Made by a program: the position numbers and the translations under genes. From NCBI RefSeq assembly GCF_003671715.1, contig NZ_RAIF01000006.1, positions 28,276 to 65,397 of the forward strand: a stretch of DNA of 37,122 bases, given 5' to 3'. Numbering within the stretch: the first letter of the stretch is position 1; each line of letters begins with the position of its first letter. The notes below the pieces were generated by a model, which was given only the letters and a program-made list of their open reading frames with translations, had not been told where the DNA came from and did not search any database. The stretch comes from Streptomyces sp. E2N166. GTDB taxonomy: Bacteria; Actinomycetota; Actinomycetes; Streptomycetales; Streptomycetaceae. Of this stretch, positions 15,915 through 23,914 are shown in pieces.

Positions 15915-17401
15915 TCCCGTACGGCTGACAGCTCGCGCACCGTCGCCATATCGCTGAACGGGATCAGCTGGTCGCCGACGATCTGGTACGGCTCACTGCC
16001 CTTCCCCGCGACCAGCACGATGTCGGCCGGCCCGGCGGCGGACAGGGCGAAGGCGATGGCGTCGCGGCGGTCGGCGATCCGCTCGAAGGGGGTGCCGGTG
16101 GCCGTGAGTCCCGGAGCGATCTGGTCCATGATCGCCTGGGGGTCCTCGTCACGGGGGTTGTCCGATGTGAGCACGCACAGATCGGAGTGGGTCCCGGCGA
16201 TCTCCCCCATCTGGGGCCGCTTGGTGACGTCCCGGTCTCCTCCGCAGCCGAAGACCGTGATGACGCGTGCAGCGGCGAAGTCCCTGATGGCGGCGAGCAC
16301 CTTGTCCAAGGAGTCGGGCGAGTGCGCGTAGTCCACGATCACGGAAGCGCCCTGCGGGGTCTCGAGCCGTTCCAGTCGCCCCGGGACCGGGGGCATCCGG
16401 TCGAGCGCCGCCACCAGACCGGCCAAGTCATGGCCCAGCAGATGGCATGCGGCCAGGGTGGCCAGGGCGTTGGAAACCGAGAACCTGCCGGGCACTGGGA
16501 TCGCGGCCGGATACTTGCGCCCCTCGTGGTGGAGCGTGAACCGCGTACCGAAGGCATCCATGTCCAGGTCGGTCGCCCGGTAGTCGGCTTCGGCGTCCAG
16601 GGCGTACGTACGGACCAGACCCGGCATCATCGCCGGAATCAGCGCGCCGACCGGGTCGTCCGCGTTGACCACCGCGCGCCGGCAGAGTCCGTCGAAGAGC
16701 CGGAGTTTGGCGTCCCGGTAGTGCTCCATCGTGCCGTGGTCGTCCAAGTGGTCCTGGGTGAGGTTGGTGAAGACGCCCACGTCGATGAAGGAGTGGTCGA
16801 TCCGGTGGTTCAGCAGGCCCATCGAGGTGGCCTCCAGGACCACGGTGCCCACCTCGTGATCGCGCATGTGCCCCAGCAGATACTGGAAGTCCGGTGACTC
16901 CGGAGTGGTCAGCACCGAGCGCGGCATCGGGATCAGCTCGTCCCCGATCCGGTTCCCGCCCGTCCCGATCACACCCACCTTCCCGCCCTCGGCGATCCGC
17001 AGTACGGACTCCACCATGTACGAGACGGACGTCTTGCCGTTGGTGCCGGTGACGGCCACCATGTCCATCGCCCGGCCGGGCTCCCCGTAGTAGCGCGAGG
17101 TGATCAGCGCTGCGGTCTTACGGGTGTCGGCCACCCGCACGACGCAGGCGCCTTGTGCCGACGGCCATACCGCTGCGGGAAGACCGGCCGCGGGCTCCTC
17201 GACGAGCACCGCGACGGCGCCCCGCGCCAGCGCGGAACCGACGGCCTCGGGGCCGCCCTCGCGGTGCCCGGGCACCGCGAGGAAGAGCGAACCCGGTGAG
17301 ACGCGGTGGGCATCCAAGCATGCTCCCGCGGTGACTCTCGTCCCCGGATCGCCCAGAAGCAATTCGTAATCGTGCCCGGCCAGCAACTCGCTCAGCTTCA
17401 C
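15911..17401 (-). CDS. murE: MurE-type Mur ligase (UDP-MurNAc-tripeptide synthetase)
   Basis: This 496-aa protein has all three Mur ligase domains. Residues 1-105 form the UDP-binding domain. The ATP P-loop is GTNGKTS (119-125), followed by TTPES (165-169) and the carbamylated-Lys segment HYRDAKLRLF (K232). The C-terminal domain contains DNPRDED (414-420), the DNPR motif associated with diaminopimelate recognition, and GKGSEPYQ where most MurE have GKGHExYQ. It would add diaminopimelate to UDP-MurNAc-Ala-Glu in the cytoplasm. The GTG start at 17401 follows GAGAGGA. No other mur or fts genes adjoin, so it is likely a second copy outside the division cluster. Confidence 0.88.
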   Translation of the reverse strand: MKLSELLAGHDYELLLGDPGTRVTAGACLDAHRVSPGSLFLAVPGHREGGPEAVGSALARGAVAVLVEEPAAGLPAAVWPSAQGACVVRVADTRKTAALITSRYYGEPGRAMDMVAVTGTNGKTSVSYMVESVLRIAEGGKVGVIGTGGNRIGDELIPMPRSVLTTPESPDFQYLLGHMRDHEVGTVVLEATSMGLLNHRIDHSFIDVGVFTNLTQDHLDDHGTMEHYRDAKLRLFDGLCRRAVVNADDPVGALIPAMMPGLVRTYALDAEADYRATDLDMDAFGTRFTLHHEGRKYPAAIPVPGRFSVSNALATLAACHLLGHDLAGLVAALDRMPPVPGRLERLETPQGASVIVDYAHSPDSLDKVLAAIRDFAAARVITVFGCGGDRDVTKRPQMGEIAGTHSDLCVLTSDNPRDEDPQAIMDQIAPGLTATGTPFERIADRRDAIAFALSAAGPADIVLVAGKGSEPYQIVGDQLIPFSDMATVRELSAVRD

Positions 17402-18086
17402 AGGAGGTCCTCTCAGGATGCCGCCGGCCCGCCGGCTCGCGGAAAGCGATACCGACGGCACGCCAGGGGCGCGGGCGCAGGGGGAAATGCGGGGGGAATG
17501 TGCGGTTCAGGGATACACGGTGCGGGAGCCCGCGGAACCCTTCCGCAAAGGCTCAGGAGGAGGCCGCAGCGCGCCGGGGCCGCCGTGGAGGTGTGCCTGC
17601 GGGCGCCTGGGCATGGCGGGACGAGGGAGGCGGGAGAACCGGATGCGCGGGCCCGTCGGGAAAGTTGCTAGCCGTGCCCGTGCAGCGCACGGCAGCGCGC
17701 ACGGGGCGCGACGGGACCCAGCGGTTGACGGGCCCGGACCGGGCCCTCCGCCGCCGTATGTGTATGCCCCATAGGGCGAGTGTACTGCCCCGAGCGCCCG
17801 CCCCTACGGGAACGGAGCTCGCCACCGGCCGAAGTCGCCCACCCCAAGGAACCATGCACACCCTGCAACTCCGGCGCGGCGATGCAGGAGCCCAGCTCTC
17901 CCGCCCCGATCCGATGCCACACCACGCGGCCTTGGCGATCACCTCATCCACCATGCTGATCACCTCGCCCAGAAAATCGACAGCGGCAGTGGGACCGAGT
18001 GGTTCCAACAAGCGAGACCAGGTTCCAACTACTGATCTTTTCGTTAGGGTCCGTCTTCAGAGATCATTCGGGTGGTGGATCATGGT
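17402..18086. other. 685-bp region with no convincing gene
   Basis: Frames across the region (for example 17553-18011 minus, 17500-18093 plus) are Arg/Pro/Ala-rich and lack motifs. One minus-strand stretch, PTAAVDFLGEVISMVDEVIA (about 17930-18000), looks protein-like but has no family I recognise. GGTTCCAAC occurs twice (near 18000 and 18023). The right end probably contains the left terminus of the IS5 stub that starts at 18087. Confidence 0.4.
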
Positions 18087-18152
18087 GTCGTGATACGTCG
18101 TCATGAACTCACTGACCAGGAGTGGGAGTTACTCGCTCCGCTGATACCTTGG
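18087..18152 (+). pseudogene. IS5-family transposase N-terminal stub
   Basis: GTG at 18087 begins VIRRHELTDQEWELLAPLIP, the standard N-terminus of an IS5-family transposase. After about 20 residues it runs directly into IS701-type sequence on the other strand and stops at once. Confidence 0.8.
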
Positions 18153-18930
18153 TAGTCGTCCAGGCCGCATTCCTGTTTCGCGCTCTGGAAGCATTCCTCG
18201 ATGGCCCACCGGCTGCCCGCGATGCGGATCAGCTCATCAAGCGTGGTCCCGGTGGGGCAGTAGGCGATGTAGTAGGAGATCTCCTGCGGGCGGGCGACGC
18301 TGCGGCGGGCGATGACCCAGTGCCGCCGGTCGGGTCGGTGCCAGGGCCGGACCTCGACGCGTGCCCAGTCGTAGATCCGCAGGCCGTGGGCCCCGCTGCC
18401 GCAGGAACGACGCTTCCATTTCTGCCGGGCGAGGCCGTTGAACAGGTCGTGGACGGGATGGTCGATCACCCAGCGGGTGACCACGGTGTCGTGGCGGGTG
18501 GTGGCCATGACGTGGAAGACGTCCGCCCGCCCCAGCTCGGACCGCCAGCCTTTGCTGAATCCGTAGGCGGCATCCGCGGTCACCCACCGAAACGGGATCT
18601 TGTCCGCGTTTACGCGGCGGACCATCGCCTTGGCCATGGCCACCTTGGTCTCGAAGGCGACCTCGTCGTCGACGCCGGCCCGGCGGCACCTTTCGCGGTC
18701 GTCGGTCCAGGAGGTGGGCAGATACAGACGTCGGTCGATCAGCGTCCGCCCGCGGTCCGTTGCATAGGCGAGGAAGACGCCGACCTGGCAGTTCTCCGTC
18801 CGCCCAGCGGTGCCGGAGTACTGCCGCTGCACTCCTGCCGACCCGCGTCCCCTTCTTCAGAAGCCCGTGTCGTCCACGACCAGGACGGCGTCCCGGTCGC
18901 CGAGGTGCAGCGGAGCACCGGACAGACGAA
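18153..18930 (-). pseudogene. IS701-family transposase internal fragment
   Basis: The minus strand gives DAVLVVDDTGF, then SAGVQRQYSGTAGRTENCQVGVFLAYA, ... PFRWVTADAAYGFS ... RIAGSRWAIEECFQSAKQECGLDDYQ. Both ends are cut: the N-terminus is lost near the MarR stop and the C-terminus at the IS5 stub. Near 18845-18860 there are two opposite indels: a missing C makes a TGA right after DDTGF, and an extra G about 16 bp later restores the frame. Confidence 0.85.
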
Positions 18931-19365
18931 TCACTCGCGCATACGGCCTGACGCGGGCGAGGCGAGCATCGCTTTGAGGATGCGTTGCAGCTCAACGCGG
19001 TCCTGGGGGGTGACCCTCGCCAACCTGCGGTCGTACTCCGCCGCGAGAGCTGCAAGTGCTCGATCGCGTGCTTGCGTGCCCTCAGCGGTCAGTACGAGCC
19101 GATGACGCCGCAAGTCCGCCTCGTCGATCTCGCGGCGGACAAAGCCCTTGGCGACGAGGTTGCGAACGTAGACCGTCACGCTCGCCTTGGGCAGCAGCAG
19201 CGCAGTCGCGATCTCAGCCGGGTACGGCGATGCCTCCACCTCGGCCAGGACGAAAAACTCCTTCGTCTCCAACCCGAGCTCGGCCAGCTCCCCCGTGCAT
19301 GCATCCATCACAACACCCAGCAGCCGCTGGTTCAGCGTCCACAGCTGCGCCCCGTCGACTGACAT
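18931..19365 (-). CDS. MarR-family transcriptional regulator
   Basis: This 144-aa winged-helix regulator contains LGLETKEFFVLAEVEASPYPAEIATALLLPKASVTVYVRNLVAKGFVRREIDEADLRRHRLVLTAEG, which covers the recognition helix and wing. The ATG at 19365 follows GGAGGG. It is divergent from the alpha/beta hydrolase 106 bp away, with an A/T-rich palindrome between, so it probably represses the hydrolase and itself in response to a small aromatic or reactive compound. The stop lies at the border of the IS701 fragment; the last residues (ASGRMRE) may have been altered there. Confidence 0.92.
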   Translation of the reverse strand: MSVDGAQLWTLNQRLLGVVMDACTGELAELGLETKEFFVLAEVEASPYPAEIATALLLPKASVTVYVRNLVAKGFVRREIDEADLRRHRLVLTAEGTQARDRALAALAAEYDRRLARVTPQDRVELQRILKAMLASPASGRMRE

Positions 19366-19409
19366 CGACCCTCCATCCAGGTGATACAGTTTCGTATTAG
19401 TTTCAGACC

Positions 19410-19430
19410 GTACAAGATATTGTTTTGTAC
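19410..19430. promoter_or_regulatory. Candidate MarR operator palindrome
   Basis: GTACAA (19410-19415) and TTGTAC (19425-19430) form a perfect inverted repeat around a 9-bp A/T-rich centre in the divergent promoter region. Size and position fit a MarR dimer site. Confidence 0.6.
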
Positions 19431-19471
19431 TGGATTTCTATGGAACAACAATCTCACGAAGGAAGCCAGGC

Positions 19472-20386
19472 ATGCTTCAGCACCTCACGATCCCGCGCGG
19501 TCCCATCAACCTCGCCGCGGACCTCCACCTGCCCGACAACGCCGACAGCAGCGCACCGCTGCGCGCCGTGGTGCTCTCCACTCCAGGCAGCAGCGTGAAG
19601 GAGCAGATCGGCGCCAACTACGCCTCCCGTCTCGCCGCCCGCGGCATCGCGGCGCTCGTCCTCGACCCCGCCCATCAGGGCCAGAGCGAGGGCGAGCCCC
19701 GCGACCTCGAAGACCCCTACCGCCGAGGTGAGGACATCTCCTACGCCATCGACGTGCTCACCACGACCCCCGGCATCGACTCGCAGCGCATCGGCGTCCT
19801 CGGCATCTGCGCCGGTGGCGGCTACGCCGTGCACACCGCCCGCACGGACCACCGCATCAAAGCGGTCGGCACGGTCGTCCCCGTCAACATCGGCGCCTCA
19901 TTCAGCAGCTTCCAGCCCGACGGCCCGGCCGCAGCACTCGACGCCCTCGCGGACGCACGTACCGAAGAGGCCCGCTCGGGCGAGACGACCCGCGTGAACT
20001 GGCTGCCCGACACCCTCGAGGACGCCACGGCAGCGGGCCTGACCGACATCGACACCACTCAGGCCGTCACCTACTACCGCACCGAGCGCGGCGGTAACGA
20101 ACACTCCACGAACCGGCGCCTCTTGCGCAGCGACTCCCTCCTGCTGGGCTACGACGCGTTCCACCTGGCCGATCAGCTCATGACCCAGCCACTCCAGGTC
20201 ATCCTCGCCGGACGCATCGGCAACACCGGCTCCTACGACACCGGCATGCAGCTGTGGAAGCTGGCCCCCAACCCCGTCGACCTCATGGTGATCGACGGCG
20301 CCGGCCACTACGAGATGTACGACGAACCCGAATACGTCGACGCTGCCGTCGAACGACTCACCAGCTTCTATGCGAACAACCTGTAA
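19472..20386 (+). CDS. Alpha/beta hydrolase, dienelactone-hydrolase-like (Cys nucleophile)
   Basis: This 304-aa hydrolase has the oxyanion strand LRAVVLSTPGSS (about 30-41) and LVLDPAHQGQSEGEPR. The nucleophile elbow is LGICAGGGYA with C113 in place of Ser, as in dienelactone hydrolases. The late His segment is MVIDGAGHYEMYDEPEYVD (near residues 268-286). It likely hydrolyses a small ester or lactone in the cytoplasm. GAAGGAAG precedes the ATG by 6 nt. The divergent MarR gene and the operator between them suggest substrate-responsive expression. Confidence 0.88.
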   Translation: MLQHLTIPRGPINLAADLHLPDNADSSAPLRAVVLSTPGSSVKEQIGANYASRLAARGIAALVLDPAHQGQSEGEPRDLEDPYRRGEDISYAIDVLTTTPGIDSQRIGVLGICAGGGYAVHTARTDHRIKAVGTVVPVNIGASFSSFQPDGPAAALDALADARTEEARSGETTRVNWLPDTLEDATAAGLTDIDTTQAVTYYRTERGGNEHSTNRRLLRSDSLLLGYDAFHLADQLMTQPLQVILAGRIGNTGSYDTGMQLWKLAPNPVDLMVIDGAGHYEMYDEPEYVDAAVERLTSFYANNL

Positions 20387-20399
20387 GGCATCCGAACCG

Positions 20400-20897
20400 G
20401 TGAGCCTTCCCGGTCAGAGCACTAGCAAGCAGCTCCCGGCCCCGTTCCTGCGCGACGCGCCCATCCTGGCCACGGCCATGACCGAGCTCCTGCAGCACGG
20501 ACCCGCAGCGCCTGTCTGGCGACCTGTCACCCAACCCGGCCACACACCCGTTCAGCTGCCCGAGCCCGTCGCCCAGCTGGCCCGCACTGTCGCCGCGAAC
20601 CGCAAGGGGCATGCGACCATCGGCGCCCTGCCACCGTCTCCATGGCTCTTCCCCGGCGGCCAGCCCGGACGTCCAATCAGCACCACACAGCTGGCCCAGC
20701 ACCTGAACCAGCTCGGGATCCGGCCCAACCAGGCCCGCAGCACCGCTCTCTTCCAGCTCGCCACCGAGATCCCCGCCGCGATCCTCGCCCGCACCCTGGA
20801 CATCCACACCGACGTCGCCGTCGCCTGGCAGCGACTCTCCACAGGCGACTGGGCCACCTACGCCGCCGAGGTCAGCCAGCGAGCGAGGCCGACGTGA
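20400..20897 (+). pseudogene. C-terminal fragment of a site-specific recombinase-like protein
   Basis: The frame includes HTPVQLPEPVAQLARTVAANRKGH, SPWLFPGGQPGRPISTTQLAQHLNQLGIRPNQARSTALFQLATEIPAAILARTLDIHTDVAVAWQRLSTGDWATYAAEVS. This matches the C-terminal part of tyrosine-recombinase-like proteins common on Streptomyces plasmids and ICEs. The catalytic core upstream is missing, and the first codons (20400 on) look like junction sequence. It overlaps the convergent nucleotidyltransferase gene by 26 bp. Confidence 0.6.
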
Positions 20898-21501
20898 CGC
20901 TTCCGGACGGCCACTCCAGGACCGTCAGCTCGGGCCACAGCTCACGCCACCGCGCCGCCTTGCTCTCATGGACCGACTGCGGCGCGAGCACCGGATTCGG
21001 ACGAACGACGAGGTTGAACACGTCCGAAAGCCCGTGCGGCGCATACACACGCCACCGGCCGTCAGGGACCACACAAACTCCCAGACAGCACGTCGTCGCA
21101 GCGAAACTGTCGATCGCCGCCTCGGTGGAGTCATACGGCGAACACGCCACTCCGAACTTCTCCTCGTACCAGAGGTGAACCCGTGCCTCGTTCCGGATCT
21201 CGACCTCTGCGGGCAGGTCGGCGAAGACCGCCTGCCCAGCCTTGATCACGGCGTCCTCAGCCTCCCAGGACAGATCGCCCTTGTCGAAGTAGAAGACGTC
21301 GTAGTCCTTGATGCCGCTGGTCGGCGGCCTGTCCGTGACTACGTTCCACACCGTCTGGAACAGGCACCCTGCCGTCACATACCACCCAGGCAGATCCAAC
21401 GTCGCAGTCCGAGCCAGCACCTCCGTCAGCACATCGTTGCGCGACAGCACCGCGCGCAGGGACTCAAGTTGCTCGTCGAGAGGAAGTCGGCTGATCACCA
21501 A
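20872..21501 (-). CDS. Nucleotidyltransferase-fold protein (NTP_transf_6 / PF06042-like)
   Basis: This 209-aa protein carries WYVTAGCLFQTVWNVVTDRPPTSGIKDYDVFYFD at about residues 40-73. The A-G-C ... G-x-K-D-x-D-V-x-Y-F-D arrangement is the nucleotidyltransferase active-site pattern, with D69 and D73 as candidate metal ligands. Later VHLWYEEKFG and PYDSTEAAIDSF are typical of the PF06042 group. The function of this family is not settled. The start is TTG at 21501 or the adjoining GTG at 21498. It stands alone among recombinase remnants. Confidence 0.8.
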   Translation of the reverse strand: MVISRLPLDEQLESLRAVLSRNDVLTEVLARTATLDLPGWYVTAGCLFQTVWNVVTDRPPTSGIKDYDVFYFDKGDLSWEAEDAVIKAGQAVFADLPAEVEIRNEARVHLWYEEKFGVACSPYDSTEAAIDSFAATTCCLGVCVVPDGRWRVYAPHGLSDVFNLVVRPNPVLAPQSVHESKAARWRELWPELTVLEWPSGSVTSASLAG

Positions 21502-21719
21502 CCCTGCCTACCACGGCTCGCCCGCCAGCGGGCTCGATCCGCCTCAGAGGACCCTCGCCCCAGCGGCATTCCAGCAGTTGCAATACCCGACGTCACCATT
21601 AGTGTCCCTGAAGCGGGAACGCGAAGCGATCACGACCATGCGGCAGCACACCATCGACCGTTCCGGACGGCCAGCACCATTCGCCAGCACCGCCGACTAC
21701 GAGGCTCAGAGGCTCAGTC

Positions 21720-22077
21720 GGTCGCTGTCCCGTTCAGCAACTGCCGCGAGCCCAGCAACAACGTCAAGGCCGGCGGCAAAGCCTGTGCGATCCGCTTCCA
21801 GTGCGCCGGCTACGGCTTCTATCGCCCCGACCCGTCCTACCTGCCCGCGATCGAGGAGCACGTCAACGACCTGCGGACCGACCGCGAGACCGCCAAGGCC
21901 ATGGACGCCGACGACTTCGTCGTCCGCAACCTCACCGACCAGATCACCGCCTTCACGACCGTCGCCGACACCATGCGCGACCGGCTCAGCAAGCTCCCCA
22001 CGGACGAGCGCGAGGAAATCGAGGAGGCCAGCAAGATCCTGCGGAAGGCCCGCGCGCACGAGATCATGCCCACGTGA
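21720..22077 (+). pseudogene. C-terminal remnant of a Tn554-type (TnpB-like) recombinase
   Basis: The frame reads SNCREPSNNVKAGGKACAIRFQCAGYGFYRPDPSYLPAIEEHV and then two helices (DRETAKAMDADDFVVRNLTDQITAFTTVADTMRDRL, DEREEIEEASKILRKAR), matching the Cys-containing C-terminal tail of large Streptomyces site-specific recombinases. The catalytic part is absent and upstream frames look unrelated. Its stop overlaps the next gene as GTGA, so the original downstream gene pairing is preserved. Confidence 0.65.
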
Positions 22078-22412
22078 CCCCTTGGATCCGCGCCTACGAC
22101 GACGACAGCGACACCTGGTCCTACTTGGAGCTCGACGCCAACGGATGGGCGCTACGGCAGGTCGACCTGCAAGGACCTCAACGCCGGCCCGTGGCTGCAG
22201 CCCGCCTGACGGAGGCCATCGAAGCCCGGGACCACGCCGACCTCGCGGCGATGACCGCCTACGAGCGGAAGTATGGAGTCCTCGCGGAGGGCAGTCTGCA
22301 CAGGTGGCAAGAGGCGGACGGCACTGCCGAGATCACCCAGCATGAATTTGAGTCGACGTGGGCCGCCGCGCGAGAGGCCCTCGACGTGAATCGCACCGAG
22401 GAGACCAGTTGA
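22074..22412 (+). CDS. Hypothetical protein downstream of recombinase remnant
   Basis: This 112-aa protein starts at the GTG of a GTGA overlap with the recombinase stop. It is acidic and looks globular: VTPWIRAYDDDSDTWSYLELDANGWALRQVDL, then ARDHADLAAMTAYERKYG, HRWQEADGTAEITQHEFESTWAAAREAL. The D-x-D-x-D run and the W-containing strands suggest a small alpha/beta fold. I do not recognise a family. Its stop overlaps the following gene as TTGA, so it is in a tight operon. Confidence 0.75.
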   Translation: MTPWIRAYDDDSDTWSYLELDANGWALRQVDLQGPQRRPVAAARLTEAIEARDHADLAAMTAYERKYGVLAEGSLHRWQEADGTAEITQHEFESTWAAAREALDVNRTEETS

Positions 22413-23002
22413 TCACGGAGTACCAGCAGAGGCTGCGCGAGCGCTACCTCACCGCACCCGTCATGCCGGCCCCGGAGCCATGGCAGCCGGCACTTGACCG
22501 CAGAACCCCCATCGGCGGCCTGCTCGGCATCGGCTTTGCCGCCCACCCCGACAGCGGGCACGACCTCGTCATGGTCGTCTCCAGCGACGGACACGGACTC
22601 TTCGACGCCGTCACTGGCGAGAAGATCGCCCGCGACCGGGACCCCAACCCCGACACCAGCACTCCCGACGCCCAGCCAGACCTCACCTGCCCCGGTCTCG
22701 GCCCGATCGAAGGCACCCAGGTCCGCATCGCCGGTATCTTCGGCGGCGGCCTCCACAGCACCACCCCCGACGGATGGTCCGTGGACATCGTCAGCCCGGA
22801 ATGGCCCCACGACCGCGTCATCCTCTCCGCTGGCGGAGGGGTCCACAAAGGCACAGCGGGAGAGACATGGTGGCACGTCTTCCACTCGGAGTACTCAGAA
22901 CTTCGCACCGCCGGATTCTCTCCCTCCGGCCTCACCCTGGCCGTCGCCACCAGTAGCGACCTCACTCTCTGGACCCGCCAGCGGCTCCACTACAACGACT
23001 GA
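22409..23002 (+). CDS. Hypothetical protein, second gene of coupled operon
   Basis: This 197-aa protein starts at a TTG overlapping the previous stop; GAGGAGA about 6 nt upstream supports this rare start. The body is beta-rich: GLLGIGFAAHPDSGHDLVMVVSSDGHGLFDAVTGEKIARDRDP, GIFGGGLHSTTPDGWSVDIVSPEWPHDRVIL, then AGFSPSGLTLAVATSSDLTLWTRQRL. The repeated S-x-D-G-x-x-L-F and P-D-G-W elements look like propeller- or WD-like blades, though too few for a full propeller. No known domain is assigned. Confidence 0.75.
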   Translation: MITEYQQRLRERYLTAPVMPAPEPWQPALDRRTPIGGLLGIGFAAHPDSGHDLVMVVSSDGHGLFDAVTGEKIARDRDPNPDTSTPDAQPDLTCPGLGPIEGTQVRIAGIFGGGLHSTTPDGWSVDIVSPEWPHDRVILSAGGGVHKGTAGETWWHVFHSEYSELRTAGFSPSGLTLAVATSSDLTLWTRQRLHYND

Positions 23003-23038
23003 GTCCAACTCCGGCACCAAAGGGCAGGAAGGGGGCAG

Positions 23039-23383
23039 ATGAACCGGGCAGCTCTGGCCGAGATGTTCAACGGACAGACCACAGCTCGCGAACCAGCGAA
23101 GGCAGCACTTCTCGGCGGAGGTGACTTCGTCATCTGGGACGGCACCGTCCGCAGTCAGCGACTTGCCCGCATCTACGCCGCTCGCCACCGGCGCGCAAGG
23201 AGACGGGGCGCCGAGACACTCGCCCTGTCGACCACCGTCGACATCCTCAGCCAGTACGGCACCGCGCCGTTGCGAATCGGCTGCATCTTCACGCGCCACA
23301 GAACCTGCGCCTTCATGCTCTTCCTTGCCGAGGACGCCAGCGTTGTCTTGGCCTGCACGGGAGTCCGCCAAGCCGACCAATGA
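23039..23383 (+). CDS. Hypothetical protein, third gene of the run
   Basis: This 114-aa basic protein follows 36 bp after the previous gene; GGAAGGGGG (23028-23035) precedes the ATG. It has a hydrophilic N-terminus (LAEMFNGQTTAREPAK), then LGGGDFVIWDGTVRSQRLARIYAARHRRARRRG and a C-terminal beta part (TVDILSQYGTAPLRIGCIFTRHRTCAFMLFLAEDASVVLACTG). It may be the last member of the operon beginning at 22074. No family is recognised. Confidence 0.65.
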   Translation: MNRAALAEMFNGQTTAREPAKAALLGGGDFVIWDGTVRSQRLARIYAARHRRARRRGAETLALSTTVDILSQYGTAPLRIGCIFTRHRTCAFMLFLAEDASVVLACTGVRQADQ

Positions 23384-23438
23384 CAGCTGGCGGCGGCGGA
23401 GAAGGCGATGCGGGCGCGGCGTGGACCGTGTGGTCGGG

Positions 23439-23675
23439 TCACCAGGCGACGGCCGGGCGCTGGCGGGTGAGCCGGGCGAGGTGGATCTCGCGCAGGTCCT
23501 CCCACGGCGTGCAGTCCTCCACTGAGGGCAGGCCGTTGGTGGCGATGTCTTCGAGGACGGCGGCGAGCTGGTCGGCGTTCTCGCGGGTCTTGGCCACATA
23601 AGCGCGGACCGCATCGGCGGCCGCGGGCTCCAGCTGCTGGCGGGCCGTGTCCGTGGTGGCCGGCTGTTCGCTCAT
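23439..23675 (-). CDS. Small hypothetical alpha-helical protein
   Basis: This 78-aa protein is mostly helical (DAVRAYVAKTRENADQLAAVLEDIATNG), followed by LPSVEDCTPWEDLREIHLARL. The start ATG at 23675 is the first in-frame one before the helical body; upstream codons look like non-coding sequence. Size and layout would suit an antitoxin or a small DNA-associated protein, but there is no neighbouring toxin and no motif to decide. Confidence 0.55.
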   Translation of the reverse strand: MSEQPATTDTARQQLEPAAADAVRAYVAKTRENADQLAAVLEDIATNGLPSVEDCTPWEDLREIHLARLTRQRPAVAW

Positions 23676-23914
23676 CGAGGGCTCCAGGGCGCGTGACTGG
23701 CGTATCGCACCACGGGTACCGCCGGGCGCGAGAGGGGGTGGCCCTTCCGTCCGAAGCCGTTTACCGGTCCACCGCTTGGCCTGCGGCCGGCGCTGGATCC
23801 TTGTGCGGCTCACGCTGCTACGCCTGCTCCCCGCCCGCACAGCAGCGCCACCCGGACGGGAGAGCAACACTTCGGGCCGAAGAGCCTTGGTGTGCAAGTA
23901 TCACCGAATACGCG

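Noticed and set aside
17500-18093. 197-codon plus-strand ORF upstream of the IS5 stub
   Set aside because: Composition looks non-coding and crosses into the IS end.
12148-20386. A natural-product biosynthetic cluster around MurE, methyltransferase and hydrolase
   Set aside because: No carrier, synthase or transporter genes; the genes are scattered among IS fragments.
21308-22345. 345-codon plus-strand ORF across the recombinase tail
   Set aside because: A frame shadow of the recombinase remnant and the 22074 gene, which match protein families or overlap rules better.
23439-23675. Toxin-antitoxin pair with a neighbouring gene
   Set aside because: No adjacent gene has a toxin motif or overlaps it.
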